The position numbers and the translations under genes were made by a program. Of a stretch of 64,000 bases of DNA, positions 42,303 to 55,876 are shown piece after piece (position 1 is the stretch's first letter; each line of letters begins with the position of its first letter). The stretch is from Strongyloides papillosus (taxonomy: Eukaryota > Nematoda > Chromadorea > Rhabditida > Strongyloididae): NCBI GenBank assembly GCA_005656395.1, contig SRSI01000020.1, forward strand, positions 248,001 to 312,000. Direction: 5' to 3'. Under the pieces are notes generated by a model. It saw nothing but the letters and a program-made list of their open reading frames with translations. It was not told the origin of the DNA and searched no databases.

Positions 42303-45145
42303 ATGGATTCGTTTCAAATGATGTTCCTTGAGGCCGTTTCTATTGGAAACACAATGAAAATTAAAGAAATGTTGAATAATGGAATGGTAGATGTAAAGTT
42401 TAAACATAAAATTAATGGCTGGTAAGTGCATCATAAAATTTGAAATTCTTCATTTTTTCCAAATTTATGAAATTTATTTACAAAGAATTTATTGTAGTTT
42501 AGTTACCGTTCTAAAAATATTTGATTATTTTAAAAATACGACCTTGACTTTATTAAAATAAAATTGAACCTAAATTAATAAAGATATTTTTTAATGCATA
42601 AAAATTTGATAAACAAGAAGCAATTAGTTATTGAGTTTTTTAAACAAACCTTTACAACATGTAAAAACTAAAAAAAAACAAAAGTATATTCATTAATAGT
42701 CACGTAAATGAAAATAATTTTTGGTTTCTAAAAAGTATAATTAATGTGGCAGTTAAAGGATAAATTAAATTTAATGGAACAGATATTTACAAGATTGAAA
42801 GGATGAAGAGTTATGTTATATTTTTATTAAACCAGGTAAAAGTAAAACTTAAGATAAGTATAGAAGATTTATTGGCATTGAGAGATGTCAAAGAAATATA
42901 TTTATTTAATTAGAAGTTTATGTTTATATAGGATAGCGAAATGAAATTAATTTAATTATAATAAACTTAGATGATATTTGTTGAGTTTTTTGAATTAAAA
43001 AATAATCTCACTTTCTATTTTAGATCATTATTAGATTTATTAATTTGTTGGTTAATCGTAATTAATTATTACAATCTACTATAGTTTTATCTTGTCTTTT
43101 TAAATAATCAACTTTCTAAACAATTTCAATAACAGATTTTTCATTAACAGAAAGGGAGATTATCAATTACTTCTTATTAATAATTATACTCTTTAAAAGA
43201 ATAAGTAATAGAAATATAATTAAAAGTATAATAATTGCAAAAGTTTAACGTTAAAAAGTACTTTGTAAAATATATGTATATAAAAGAAGTTTACATTACT
43301 CTTGTAATTTTCTTTTTTTTTTAAAGATAATTATACATATATATCTTAGATATTACATTTTTCTTTAAACATTTTCTATAATTTTAACATTTTAAATTGT
43401 AACAATTAAAATATCCCTATAGTATTTATTTTAAAAAAAATTTATACAAATAATATTTTATAGGAACGCTCTACATTGGGCTGCAAGAAGAAATTATTAC
43501 AATATTTGTTGTGATTTAATATCGTATGGTTTTGATCCAAAAGAAAAAACTGGAGACGGAAAGACTGCTTATGAAGTGTTACCTATAAACTCAAGTGAGG
43601 ATTTAAAAAAGTTATTATTTATTGAAGAAATTGAGAATAATAATAAAGAAAAAATGGTTATACAAGAAAATGGGTGTAATTTTACTCCTAATTATATTAA
43701 ATACCCACCATTTCCACATTTAAATAACAATAAAAATGAAACATTTAACAAAACAAATAACCAATCTAGCTTGCCAGGTTTGTTTTGAATACAAAAAAGA
43801 TTTCAATTAAATTATAGAATCATCAGCAACACCAAATACAGATAAAAAATTTTCCTATGGAAGAAGAGGATCAGATGTTCGTACAAGATTTATACTTGTA
43901 AGGACTTGTTATATAGATGGGAAAGAAGCATTTAAAAGAGTAACCCTTCCAGGTGGAGCAACAGTGGAATCTCTTAAATTAACAATTGAAAAAGCAATGA
44001 AACAAGGAAATGTCTTGGAAGTCATTACTTTACCCGACAATGTTATTATTGAAAATGACGATCAAATAAAAGAATTTAGTGATTGTCAAAAAGTTGAAGT
44101 TGTTTTTGACACTATTTCAAAGGTATAAAACTACTTTTTTTTTCTTTAGGTAGTATAAAAATATGTAGATATCTCTTTTAATATTACACATTAATGTATT
44201 GCGAAGAAGATATATATTGTTAAGAGTTATGTAGGATGTGATAATATATTAGCTTGTATACAGATTTCATATCACTTTTTGCTGTTTTTCAAAGATAAAA
44301 TATAAATTTTTATATAAATGTAGTAACGTGCAATTTATGATAATATATTTAAAAAAATGTTTTTTATATGATTTTTTATTTATTTATTTATTTTTTTAGA
44401 GATATTCAGAAAAAGATAGTAACTCTTCAAGCGAAGTTTCTATTTTGAAGAATAATTCAATATTAGAAAAGATTGTAAGTGATACAGAAAAAGTAGATAA
44501 TCACTCATACAAAAAAGGAATAAGAAAAGGAAATTATACAAAAACAATGAGTGATATTGATGATAAAATAAACAATGGAGAACAATTTTCTGGTATAGAG
44601 GATTCAAAAGGTAAAAATGAAAGTAATATTATTGTTAATATAATTATAAAAATTATCCGTTAACAATTTTTATTTTTTCATATAACATTTAATAATTTCT
44701 TTTTATTATAGAAGGATTTGTATCAGATGAGATGAATAATGGGGAAGAACAAGAAAAGAAAAATAGTTATGTAACAATTGAAAATGATTTCATCCAGGAA
44801 CAATTATCTGTTGAGTCCCCCGTTTTTGATATAGTAACGACTGATGCAATTTTTGAAAATAATGACTCTGAGGACATATCAGTTATAAAGAAGGTCTCAA
44901 AGAAAATATCAAATCCAAATAGTGTAACTGATTCAGACGCAGTAGATCATGGCTTAAGGCACGTTGCGTCAACACCTCGTCATCAATTTAAGGCAGAACA
45001 TGTTGAAAATCACGTGTCTCCAAAAATTTCATTAGAAAAAAGAGAACAAGAGGCCAGAGAACGCCAACAGCTCCTTGTTACTATTACAACAGCTGCTGCT
45101 GTAATTATTGGAGGTTTATGTGTTTTTAGATATCTATTGAAGTAA
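42303..45145 (+). CDS. ANKRD40-like ankyrin protein with C-terminal membrane anchor
   Basis: Five exons, 42303-42421, 43464-43777, 43818-44122, 44400-44610 and 44712-45145, sum to 461 codons (460 aa). The N-terminal part holds an ankyrin pair: FQMMFLEAVSIGNTMKIKEMLNNG, then across the junction GWNALHWAARRNYYNICCDLISYGFDP. It continues with NYIKYPPFPHLN and, near 170-245, RTRFILVRTCYIDGKEAFKRV...DCQKVEVVFD. This is the order seen in vertebrate ANKRD40, including its C-terminal ubiquitin-like-sized domain. The rest is an acidic, disordered linker ending in a hydrophobic segment (LVTITTAAAVIIGGLCVFRYLL), which would make it tail-anchored. Function is unknown in the family. Intron 1 is 1042 bp, far longer than any other intron in the window. 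Confidence 0.75.
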
Positions 45146-47038
45146 ATATCCTTTTCTTTCACCAAAATGATGGATGATTGATTTCTATTACTTCTTGAAA
45201 TTAAAATAAGGAGTAATTAAGTATTACTTCTATATAAAATTAGTTATATTTTTTATATTATTGTTCACCATATTATTGATAAATTTTATTAATAGTTATA
45301 AAGATAAACATTAAAATAAATCACCATCAGACAAATAAGAATCTAATGGAGATAGAGGAGAAAAAAACAACAATTGGTTGGAAATGTGTTAAAAAAGTAT
45401 TTAATCTGTTAATTAAAAAATGTTTCCAATATATTTAATTAAATAAAAACGAAACTACAAATTTCGATGTATAATAAATTATTTATTTTGAAACTAAAAG
45501 AAATAAAAAAAATGATTAATAAAGTCATTTAATAATTTGATAAACAAAAAGGTGAAATCATTGAGTGGGAAGTTTAAATGAAAAAAATATCTATTATTTT
45601 ACTTTTTAAATTTTATTAATCACATTTAAATTTTTTAGTTTTACTATATAGATTGTATTTATAATTGAAAGAATTTTTGAAATAATCTAAAACTTTTATA
45701 GAATAATATACTGATATTAACAAAAAAATTCAAATTTTTTTTATGATTTTATATTTAGTTTAATAACAATTTCCAAGTGTAAAAAGTACTTTGTAAAATG
45801 AAATATGTTGTAAAAATGAATGATTGATATTTGGTGACGATCATTATCTCATTATGAAGGTGTTAATAGTATTAAAGATGTCTAATATTTAAGTTTTTAT
45901 AAAATAAAAATGTTTATAGTTGTTTTTTAAAATTTTTTTTATATTTATTTTATATTATATATATAATGTTTAAGTATTATTTTCAAGGGTAAGGATATTT
46001 TGTTTTTAAAATGATAAATTTTTAATTTATTTTATATTTATTTTTTATATTATTTGGTATAAAAATATTATATTTTATATAATTCTTGGATTTTAATTGC
46101 TAAAAATCTAAAGGATTTCTCATCGTATATATTTTTTATGATAAATTTATATGTATGTAGGAAGTAAAATTTAAAACTTTGATTGGTAACAAATTATTCA
46201 TATCATATTTTGACTTTTATGACAAGATAATGTACTATGATATCTCGTCAAAAATGATATCTTATCTTACGAGTAATAGTTTCTTATTAAATATGCTAAA
46301 GTGATATATCTGCAAATATATCTATATATAATGAAGAGTCTTTTATCCATCATTGTATAGATTCTTAAATATAGAAATTTTAAAGTGAAATATGATAATC
46401 TTTTATGACTAAATGATAATATGCCTAAGAACAGCTGTTAATATGAATATATAATTTATGTTCAAGAAATGATGTGTAAAACTGTACATTGAAAAAGGTG
46501 GTTGTAAGAATAATAAGATATTAAATATATTTAATAGTTTTATGAAATTTAGATAATAATTTTCTTTACTGCATAGGCGTACCTAATATCTACATCCTTA
46601 ATATATGTATCTCGAGTTATGTATGCTTGCCCTTCTCAGGATTTGTTAATATGAATTGAGGTGATAAGAAAAATAATAGTATATTGTATAAATAAAAGTG
46701 AAACGAGACAGAAAAAAATGTAGGTGATACTTAATAGAATATGTCTTATGATAATTTTTAGAGAAGAAAGAAGAAATAGGTAAAAGGATATCCGAAAGGG
46801 AGGATTCATTTTAGATATTTTTTTTTACTCAACCAAATTTGATTAATACTTTTGTCTGATTTGATATTATTAAGATCGAGAGATTTAATAATTCAATTTT
46901 CAAAATTTTAACTTGTACCTTTTACTTTTGAATATTATCATATAAAAACAATATATAATATTTTCTTTTGTACAATTTAATTCTATTTTCCAAAGTTAAA
47001 ATGTTCCTGTTTTTAGAAATACTTTTACTATAATTATT
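45146..47038. other. AT-rich intergenic, nothing recognised
   Basis: About 1.9 kb with no coding frame or RNA gene that I can support. GATATC-containing inverted pieces occur near 46237-46262. The block 46565-46640 is less AT-rich and might contain a regulatory element of the following gene. Confidence 0.45.
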
Positions 47039-48227
47039 ATGAAATTTTTTTATAATAATTTGTTTTTTCAATTAACAATATTTCAAATTTATTTTATACT
47101 AATATTTGTCAATGGAAATGTTGTAAAAAGAGATAATGTAGATACTGTAACTGGAAAACCTCCCGTTGTTGATCCATCAGCAGTTGTTGTACCTATTGAG
47201 ATGGGAAATTTTGTTAATATTCCAACTGTATTTGTAGATAATTCTTCCAAAAAAAATATCAAAGGTTTGTTTATAACTTTTTATCTTAAATTATACTTTT
47301 TTTAAATTAAATATAGACGATATAAAAATAAACAATTTAAATGCTGTTACATATAACTTAGTTAATCCACCAATTGTTGATAATCCAGAAACAAAGATTG
47401 TTGAAAGCAATGCTAATAATTCTGCTGTAATAATTGGTTTTAACAATATTCCTTCAGAAACTCTTGTTCCACCAATACCACCAATCACGACAACTATTAG
47501 TGTAATTCCATCCACTATCACTATTTCTTCTAATATTACTACAACTACAACAAGTACTACTACACCTTTTTCAATAACTAATGAGACAAATATAATACTG
47601 GTTGAAACATCAACCACAACAACACCTTTGCCATCAACAGAAGATAATTTTGATAAAGTTACTTTAGATGCTGTTGCTGAAGAGAATGCTCCTATAATAC
47701 AAAGTTCAACTGATATTCCCCAAGCAGTAGAGGAATCTAGTATTTTGAATGACCCTTTACCAACAGATCTTCCACCTACACCAGAATTAACAAAAGCACC
47801 ACTAGCAAATGAAGAAGTTATACATAGTTCATTTGGTGAGGTATCAACAAATGACCAAAGAAATGAAGAATCAAAAGGTGAGGAAGAACCAGAGGATATA
47901 GAATTATGCTTAGGAAATAGGCATCTTCTTCCGCGTATAGTTGTAAATAGCCTTGAAAGGCAGAAAAAAAAGTTGTCTCGTCTCATTAATCGTATAAATG
48001 AACAACAAAAACAACATTGTCGTCCAGATCGTTCTCGATATCAAGTAGAATACCATAAATGTCCATTATGGCGTAGTGAAAAGATGGCATATTTTTACCA
48101 ATATATGCGATTAGTTTATTGTGATGACTATGATAAATATCCAGATTCAAATAAATTCAAGAGAACATATGGTTTACAACTAAGTTTATATGAAAAAATG
48201 TATGCATTTCATCAGCAAAAACTTTAA
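47039..48227 (+). CDS. Secreted Thr/Pro-rich protein with conserved-looking C terminus
   Basis: Two exons, 47039-47264 and 47317-48227 (52-bp intron, phase 1), give 378 aa. A signal peptide covers about residues 1-30 (FFQLTIFQIYFILIFVNGN), followed by a possible dibasic cleavage site KR. The middle (about 140-280) is Thr/Pro/Ile-rich with TTTTTST-like runs suited to O-glycosylation. The C-terminal ~110 residues are different: charged, with four cysteines (ELCLGNRHLLP, QHCRPDRSRYQVEYHKCPLW, LVYCDDYDKYPDSNKF). They look like a small folded domain I do not recognise. The whole could be a mucin-like extracellular or cuticle-surface protein. A 231-codon antisense frame over exon 2 is a shadow of the ACA/ACT-rich coding. 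Confidence 0.75.
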
Positions 48228-48676
48228 ACAATTTATATATATATGCTATAGTGATATATTTCTTTTTTTCAAATAAATAAAAAAACCATAAACATAAATA
48301 TTTAGAAATTAAAAAAGATAATTAAATAGTATTTTATTAAATAAGAAAATACAAGTTTACAATTAATTTCTTTATTCTTAAAATAAAATTGATTTTCCAT
48401 TGTAATTTATAGAATTTTTAAAAACAAGTATATTATATCAATGAACTTTTACCTAATATATACAGTATAAATATTTAAAAGTAAAAAAATTATAAAAACC
48501 ATATGACTAAATGTTAGTGTTACGAAAAGACCAAAGATAAGGAGGAAGATTACTAGCAATCATATTGATAAGATGATAATTGACCTATATATTAATCATC
48601 TTTTTGCCAATTTCCATCTGTTCTTCAAAAGATATACTGATATTTTCTAGTTTAGAAATATTTTGTTTAACAAAAT
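48228..48676. other. Intergenic, no gene
   Basis: AT-rich spacer between same-strand genes with the 3' untranslated region of the upstream gene and the legumain promoter. Nothing else recognised. Confidence 0.4.
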
Positions 48677-50264
48677 ATGCATAATCAATTTATTTTCCTC
48701 TTTATTTTATTTTTTGTTGGTGAATGGTACAAAATTAATGGAAAAGAAAGTTGGGTAGAATATATTTTAGACAGTGATTCTAGTGAATCTTCAGAAGAGT
48801 ATCTTAAAAAAGATTCTAACCCTAGTATTTGGGCGGTTTTAGTAGCTGGATCAAATGATTGGTATAATTATCGTCACCAGGCTGATGTACTACATGCATA
48901 TCATGTCTTAAAAAAGCACGGTATTAAAGAAGATAACATAATTACTATGGTGTATGATGATATTGCCCATAATAAATTGTTAGTTATAAATCATTTATAC
49001 ATTTTTATATTACTAAATTTAGAAATCCATATCCCGGAAAGATTTATAATGTTCCACATGGCATTAATGTTTATGAAGGAGTTAAAATTGATTACAAAGG
49101 TGATGCTGTTACACCAGAAAATTTTCTAGCAGTTCTTGAGGTAAATATAAATATTTCTATCAAATTTTAAATATAATTATTTTAAGGGAGATAGAAATAA
49201 AGTAAAAGGAGGAAATGGACGTGTTGTTGAGAGTACAAAAGAAGACAAAATATTTGTCTTCTTCTCAGATCATGGTGCTGTTGGAATGGTATCTTTCCCA
49301 ACATCAATATTAACAGTTAAAGACCTAAATGAAGTACTTAATAAAATGCATAATAATAAAAGATACAAAGAATTAACATTTTATCTTGAAGCTTGTGAAA
49401 GTGGTAGTATGTTTGAAGGAATATTATCAAAAAATATCAATGTATATGCTATAACTGCTGCAAACAGTCATGAAAGTTCATGGGGATGTTTTTGTGATAA
49501 TGATATGAAATTACCTTGTCTCGGAGATACTTTTAGTGTCAGTTGGATTTTAAATAGTGAAGCAGCAAACTTAAACACCGAAACATTAAATAAACAATAC
49601 GAAATTGTTAAAAAATTAACAAATATGAGTCATGTCATGCATTATGGAGATTTAAAAATCGCAAAAGAGTATGTCTCTGAATTTCAAGGTCATGATTCTA
49701 TAAGTTATCCATTAATAAATAGATTTTATCAAGAGAGAAATTACCCATTAAAATATAGATTCTATCGAGAGAAACAATTTGAAAATATGATTTTAAATTC
49801 AGTAATGGAAGATTCAAGAGATATTCCTTTAATAATGATTGAAAAAGAATATCATGAAAGTATTAGTACTGAAAATGAAAAGAAAGCTGAGCAAAGATAT
49901 TTAAAAGCTATTCATGTAAGTTATTAAATAATTTTAAATCATGCTTATTATTTTGTCCTTTTTCCAGAAACGAGAGTATTTGAAGAAATTTATTACAAAA
50001 ATGGTCAAATACTTTGTTAAAGATCATGAAACTAGACATAATGTTCTTAAGAAACTTCAAAGAAATGGTGTTGGGAATGTAGAGTGTCATCATGAAATAG
50101 TACATTTCTTCCATAACAATTGTTTTAATTTCAATAGAAATGCATATGCAATGAAATATGTTTATGTACTGTCAAATCTTTGTGATTTAGGAATTGAAAT
50201 TGAAACTCTAAAAAGTGGTCTTTTTAACGTATGCCAAAATAATCGTATAACTAACATTATTTAG
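48677..50264 (+). CDS. LGMN: Legumain (asparaginyl endopeptidase, C13)
   Basis: Four exons, 48677-48978, 49023-49140, 49187-49915 and 49968-50264, give 481 aa. The first donor must be GTTAGT at 48979; this makes ...AHNKL join [13 protein letters not shown] in the family frame. A signal peptide ([17 protein letters not shown]) leads into an acidic pro-segment, then [24 protein letters not shown]. The catalytic dyad is present: His in [10 protein letters not shown] (about 169) and Cys in [10 protein letters not shown] (about 210). The specificity-loop region [10 protein letters not shown] and SHVMHYGD follow. The C-terminal prodomain keeps its cysteine pattern ([29 protein letters not shown]). 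It is a lysosomal or gut protease that cleaves after Asn and activates other proteases. In parasitic helminths it takes part in blood or tissue protein digestion. Confidence 0.94.
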
Positions 50265-51140
50265 AACTTTTCATACTGTCTAATCAGTAAAAAACTACAA
50301 AGCTTTTATTTTAAATGCAATGAAATGATTGACAATAGTCGATAAATTTTATTAATATTTAAAAAGTTCCTCAAGCTTAAATATAATTATAAAATTTTAT
50401 TTTATTTACTTTAAAAAATTAAAAACTTTTTAAATGATTTTTGTATTCTAATAAAATGTTTCTAAAAATTGTATTCCTAAATTCTTATCTTTAATATATA
50501 AAATCTCTGTAGAATTGATTGAAGTTTTATATTAAATTACAAATATAAAATAAGTAGAAAAAAATCGGAATATAAAATGACATTAAAGAAAAAGCATGGA
50601 ATATTAGGCAGAAAAACTATGTAAAGTTATTATTTATGTTCGAAAGACCATATATTTACCAAAAAATTTGATTTGAATCTCATGAACATAACTTTAACGA
50701 ATAACTAACAACACAACAAATAATTTGAATAGAAAAAAAGTGTACTTAATACTGTAGTAAATGAAAAAAAATATCTTCAAATAATTTATTTATTTTTTGA
50801 TAATCTTTAATTTACGATCGATTTTTTTTTAATTTTTGATAATATAAAATATGAAGATTATAATGACAGTGTTGTAGTATTTTTCTATAAAAATTGTTGA
50901 TGTTTTAATAATTATTTTTTGTAATTTTTTTTATTTAATATTTTAAATTTATTTATTAATGTTAATGCTATACGCAATTTCTTAAGTTTTCTTATAAATT
51001 CTTATACACAAATTATTCTAATGTTTTTTAAAAAATTTTAATAGTATTCAGTTGTTGATATTATAAATGTGTTTCTAGCTACAATTTTATTAACAATAAT
51101 GTATTATTGATAGATTAAATAAATACTTTTTATCCTTTGA
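50265..51140. other. Convergent 3' spacer
   Basis: About 0.9 kb between convergent genes, extremely AT-rich. No gene or structured RNA seen. Confidence 0.45.
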
Positions 51141-51795
51141 TTACATGTCTATAGAGTTTAAAATTCTTCCTTTATTTTCTAGAAATATAAGGTCTGTTGG
51201 ATTAAATGCCGTAGATCTTTCTTTATAAATCCATTCTAAAAGATTTATGTGAAGTCTTTTGACGTCATAGTATGCAGCAATGATAATAGAAACCCATATA
51301 AAATACATAAGAAGTATACCAGCTCCGGTATATACATAACTTAAGATAAAATAAATTACATTTATTAAAAAAAATCTCTTAAACTTACTTTAAATATTTA
51401 GTTGAGGCTTCAACTGTTTCATTATCCATATATTCGGAATGAGTCAATTTCCAACACATTACAAGACTTTGAATGATACCAAAGACAAGAATTAATAATG
51501 ATAAAGAGCATCCATACAAATATGGTTTTACAAAAATGGGCTTAATAGAGAAGAAACCATATATAGCAAAAAGTGAAAGAAACACATGAGTTACGGAAAA
51601 AAGTGTGAAACTTGTGACAGCTAAGCATGATAATATATCAAAATAAATTTGTGATGCTTTATCATTTTCCTTTATTTGGTAAATTTCTCTAAGAATAATT
51701 TTACCACAATTTTCTGTTTCTCGTATCACGACAGTTATCACAAAAGGATTTACGATTAAAAAAGCAAACACCAGTGTAGTAGCAATTAGGCGCAT
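51141..51795 (-). CDS. Four-transmembrane protein, unknown
   Basis: Two exons on the minus strand, 51795-51389 and 51339-51141 (49-bp intron, phase 2), give 201 aa. Without the splice the frame stops just after TKYLK. With it, a fourth hydrophobic segment (GAGILLMYFIWVSIIIAAYY) is gained, which supports the junction. Other segments are at about 3-24, 50-82 and 90-115. The first extracellular loop is charged with one Cys (RETENCGKIILREIY), and the tail ends ENKGRILNSIDM. The topology resembles claudin/MARVEL-like tetraspans, but I see none of their signature motifs, so no family is given. Confidence 0.7.
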
Positions 51796-54244
51796 TTTAA
51801 TAAAAAAATAATAATATTAGAGTGTTATTCACTGTTTAATCTTAAAATTGACAAGATTTTGTTAGAAAAATATTTGTATACACATATTGCATATAATAAG
51901 AAGAATTATAAAAAAAATTACACGGAATAGAAGTTTATTTATGTTATAATATTAATAAGATAACTTTAAAAATTATTTATGCTTGAGATAGAATTGCATA
52001 TTTAAAAATAAAACTAACCATGAATGATATTTTAAAATAAATAAAAATAATAAATAAAACTTTATCTCATTTATACTTAAAATCTGAAGAGTAATAGAAC
52101 TGATTATTCATATAAAAATAGTACAAAAATAATTTAGGGGGAAATGACGCTTATATAAAGTAAAGGATTTTGATGAAATAGATAAAAAAAAGCATATGAA
52201 ATTAAAAGGAATTTGAAAAAAAAATTATAATTATTTTTAAAAAGATTGTATCTATTAAATTCTCACTTTTTTTACTATAATAGGAAATAATGACTCTACA
52301 ATTCCATTAAATTAATAGATTAATTTATTTTTTACAGATAAATATTAAAAAAATAATGAAAAATAGTTATTTTTTTGTTTAACAAACTTTTGACATATTT
52401 TTTATAAATTTAAATATATCCTAATTTAACAATACAATTTTAAAAAACACTATTATAAGAGTAACTCATTCTAAAAAATAACTTAGATTAATATTTCAAA
52501 AATAATCTTGAGTTACTTTTTTGTATAATATTGTTTTTATAAATATTAAATAAAAATATATTTTAAAAAATAAATTTAGCTATTTGTTGGCAAAAATTAT
52601 TAATCTGAGCAATGTCAGCTTGTTAAACTTTTTAAAATATAGACTATTTTTTTAAAAAAAAAAAGTTTTTTAGAATTATTTATATATTTTCAAGACCAAT
52701 TGGTGAAAGATTTAGTTTATCGAAAATGTTGCCATATTTATAATTTAAAAATAAAGGGGTGGAGAATATCTGGAGAATGGTAAAAAAGAAGAAGGTTAAA
52801 ATTAAAAGTAATGCATTATAAAACTTCCCTTATTTTACATATTTGATATATTTGATCAAAAAACATAAATTATAAAAGATAACAAATATTATTTAAAATT
52901 TTAAATAGACATTATATAGTTATAAAAAATTAAGGAATCAGTTGAAAAATTTTAATTTTGCATAATTTTTATAAAACTCAATTATTACTAAATATTTTAT
53001 TATCTCAAATAATAATCTTTTAAAATTCTCATTTTTATGTATTATAAATGAAAACATTTAGTATTAGCTATTCAAATTATTTACAATACCATCTTATTAT
53101 AAAAACTATATATGCTTACGTCAAAAACAGGTAGTAGGAAGAAAAAAATATTTGTTATTCATGAAAATAAAATTATGAATACTTATATGTTATTTGAAAA
53201 AACAATACGATACTTATTGTATATCTCTAAATAACAGAAATATTATAATCTCAGAAGAAGGAAGTTATTTTTGACCTCAAATATAAAAACATTGTTATTT
53301 TCAAAAGATATTTTACTTAAATTTATTAATTCACATCGTCTTCTGTCGTCATTCTTCTTTCATTTTTAATTTTGAACTATACTTTTAGGAAATTCAGAAT
53401 AATAATTCAAAACAACAAGAATCTTCTCATTATTATAAGTGAAATTGTTATATATTGAAAATATTCATAGATGTTATTGAAAAAGTTTATCAAAATAATA
53501 TGATAACAATAATTAATTTAAAACAATTTTATGTATAATGATGAAGTAAAAAATTTTACACTGTTTAAGTACAGTAGATAAAATCAAAAGCACTAAAACT
53601 TTTAAGGATATAAAAATTTCTATGAAAACTTTTAGAATTATTAAAGTATTATATATTTTTCGATTAATTTTGTATGTTCATAAAAAAATCTCGATTTAAA
53701 TAGATTATAGATTTTATGATGCATTAGAATTATTTTTTTCATTCATTTCTTGTTATCATCTCCTCGTCTCAGTTCTCAATGATTAATCATTAGTGGTTAT
53801 TATAATTCATGCCACAATGATCTTTAATCTACTTCAATATAATTTTCACTTAATTCATATCATAAAATATTCTTTACTAAACAATTATATTGTCATTTTA
53901 ATATAAATTTTTCAAATTAAAACTTATGGCATTAATTAATTAAACTTTTAAATCGATTTTCCCTCACGGCATCTTTTATTAAGAAATCCTCAAGTAAACT
54001 CTACCCCAATTTTATTAAAAGCAACCTCCTCTTGGGACGAAGGTAAACTTTCTTCTGGAAAGATCTTTACCCCACTAGTTTATATACATCAAAAATGCAC
54101 TTATTTATAAATATTATATTTAATCTTATTGTTTCGTTGTAATATTAGTCTTCTTTGTATTCCATTTATAAATTGATTTTATCTTTTTAATTTTTCCTAC
54201 TTTTTAGTGTTTATTTTTCATTTTAGTTATCCCCTGATTTAAAA
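51796..54244. other. AT-rich spacer, divergent promoters
   Basis: About 2.45 kb between divergent genes. No coding frame is supported. The last 300 bases (53970-54070) are distinctly less AT-rich and probably hold the CCT7 promoter. A TTTTAG acceptor at 54221-54226 lies 18 bases before the CCT7 ATG. A perfect 14-bp palindrome occurs at 53778-53791. Confidence 0.5.
54050..54060. promoter_or_regulatory. Possible heat-shock-element half
   Basis: TTCTGGAA at 54053-54060 is a TTCnnGAA inverted pair, the core unit bound by HSF-1, about 185 bp upstream of a chaperonin gene. Only one dimer unit is clear, and eight-base matches arise by chance, so this is weak. Confidence 0.2.
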
Positions 54245-55876
54245 ATGCTTCAAATTGGACGTCCAAATGGAAAATTAATGGCACCAATCATCCTTTTGAA
54301 AGAAGGAACTGAAACAAAACAAGGAAAAGGACAAATTATATCAAATATCCAAGCCTGTAATGTTATTGCTGATGCTATTAGGACAACTCTTGGACCAAGA
54401 GGAATGGACAAACTCATCGTTGACAAAAAAGGTTCCAACACAATATCCAATGATGGTGCTACGATTTTAAGAAAACTTGATATTGTCTACCCAGCAGCAT
54501 CTTTGATGTGCGATATTGCCATGTCACAGGATGCCGAAGTTGGTGATGGTACTACTTCTGTTGTAGTGTTATGTGCTGAGTTTTTGAAAAGAGCAAAACC
54601 ATTCATTGAAGAGGGAATCTCACCACTTTCTATTATTCAAGCTTACAGTGCTGCAGCCAAAGAAGCTGTTTCTTATCTTAAATCACTTGCTATTAAAATC
54701 GAGGGAGAAAAAGAATTAAGAGAGATGCTTGTTAAGTGTGCTGCCACAACTTTAAGTTCCAAACTTGTCTCTCAAGACAGACATTTCTTTGCAGAGATGG
54801 TTGTTGACGCTGTCAAAGTACTTGATGAACATTTAGAATTAAGTAAAATTGGTGTTAAAAAAGTTAGTGGTGGTAGTTTAAGAGATTCTGAACTTGTTAA
54901 GGGAGTAGCTTTCAAGAAAGCTTTCTCTTATGCTGGATTTGAAATGCAACCTAAAAAGTACAAGAACCCTAAAATTGCTATATTAAATATTGAACTTGAA
55001 TTGAAGAGTGAAAAAGACAATGCCGAAGTTAGAGTTGATAATGTTGTTGATTACCAAAATGTAGTCGATGCAGAATGGACAATCCTTTACAATAAGTTAA
55101 TCAAACTTCATGAAGCTGGTGTTGATGTAGTTTTATCAAAATTACCTATTGGAGATGTAGCTACACAATGGTTTGCTGATAGAGATATGTTCTGTGCTGG
55201 AAGAATACCAACAGAAGATATTGAAAGAACTATTGCCGCTTGTGGTGGTACTCTTTTGACTACAGTCTCACAAATTGACGGATCTGTTCTTGGAACTTGT
55301 GATGAATTTTATGAGAAACAAGTTGGATCAGAGCGTTTCAACTATTTCATTGGTGGTCCAAAATCATCCTCATGTACTATCATTCTTCGTGGTGGTGCTG
55401 AACAATTTATTGCTGAGACCGAACGTTCTCTTCATGATGCTATTATGATTGTTCGTCGTGCCTTAAGAAATGACTCAATTGTTGCTGGTGGAGGAGCTAT
55501 TGATATGGAGATTTCAAAACATTTACGTGATAAGGCCCAAACCTTCTCTAATAAGCAACAATCATTTTGGTTGGCTTTTGCACGGGCATTTGAAATTATC
55601 CCTCAACAATTGTGTTCAAATGCTGGTTTAGATTCTACTGATATATTAAATCAACTTCGCTACAGACACTCTAAAGGAGAAAAGTGGGCTGGAATTGATA
55701 TTCATACTGAGAGTGTTAGAGACAACATTGAAGGTTGTGTTTGGGAACCAGCTCTTGTCAAGTCGAATGCCATTATTGCAGCTGCTGAAGCTGCTTGCAC
55801 TATCCTTTCTATTGATCATACGATTAAAGCTCCTAAGAATTCAAATGAGATCCCTGGTGTTCCAATGCAACACTAA
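54245..55876 (+). CDS. CCT7: Chaperonin CCT subunit eta (CCT7)
   Basis: A 543-aa intronless gene. The TRiC/CCT ring folds actin, tubulin and other proteins in the cytosol using ATP. ATP-site motifs are [37 protein letters not shown] and, late, [16 protein letters not shown] [16 protein letters not shown]. Eta-specific agreement includes [49 protein letters not shown] and [25 protein letters not shown], all matching human CCT7 in order. An initial Met-Leu-Gln-Ile-Gly-Arg-Pro extension precedes the usual [12 protein letters not shown] start; the ATG at 54281 is an alternative. The C terminus is short and lacks the glycine-rich tail of vertebrates. Higher coding GC suggests high expression. Confidence 0.96.
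   Translation: MLQIGRPNGKLMAPIILLKEGTETKQGKGQIISNIQACNVIADAIRTTLGPRGMDKLIVDKKGSNTISNDGATILRKLDIVYPAASLMCDIAMSQDAEVGDGTTSVVVLCAEFLKRAKPFIEEGISPLSIIQAYSAAAKEAVSYLKSLAIKIEGEKELREMLVKCAATTLSSKLVSQDRHFFAEMVVDAVKVLDEHLELSKIGVKKVSGGSLRDSELVKGVAFKKAFSYAGFEMQPKKYKNPKIAILNIELELKSEKDNAEVRVDNVVDYQNVVDAEWTILYNKLIKLHEAGVDVVLSKLPIGDVATQWFADRDMFCAGRIPTEDIERTIAACGGTLLTTVSQIDGSVLGTCDEFYEKQVGSERFNYFIGGPKSSSCTIILRGGAEQFIAETERSLHDAIMIVRRALRNDSIVAGGGAIDMEISKHLRDKAQTFSNKQQSFWLAFARAFEIIPQQLCSNAGLDSTDILNQLRYRHSKGEKWAGIDIHTESVRDNIEGCVWEPALVKSNAIIAAAEAACTILSIDHTIKAPKNSNEIPGVPMQH

Noticed and set aside
47291..47986. 231-codon antisense open frame
   Set aside because: It is the shadow of the Thr/Pro-rich plus-strand exon; its Val/Ser-rich translation has no motif and the plus-strand gene has a signal peptide and good splice sites.
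53778..53791. Perfect 14-bp palindrome AATGATTAATCATT
   Set aside because: AT-rich palindromes of this size arise easily here; no gene-proximal context.
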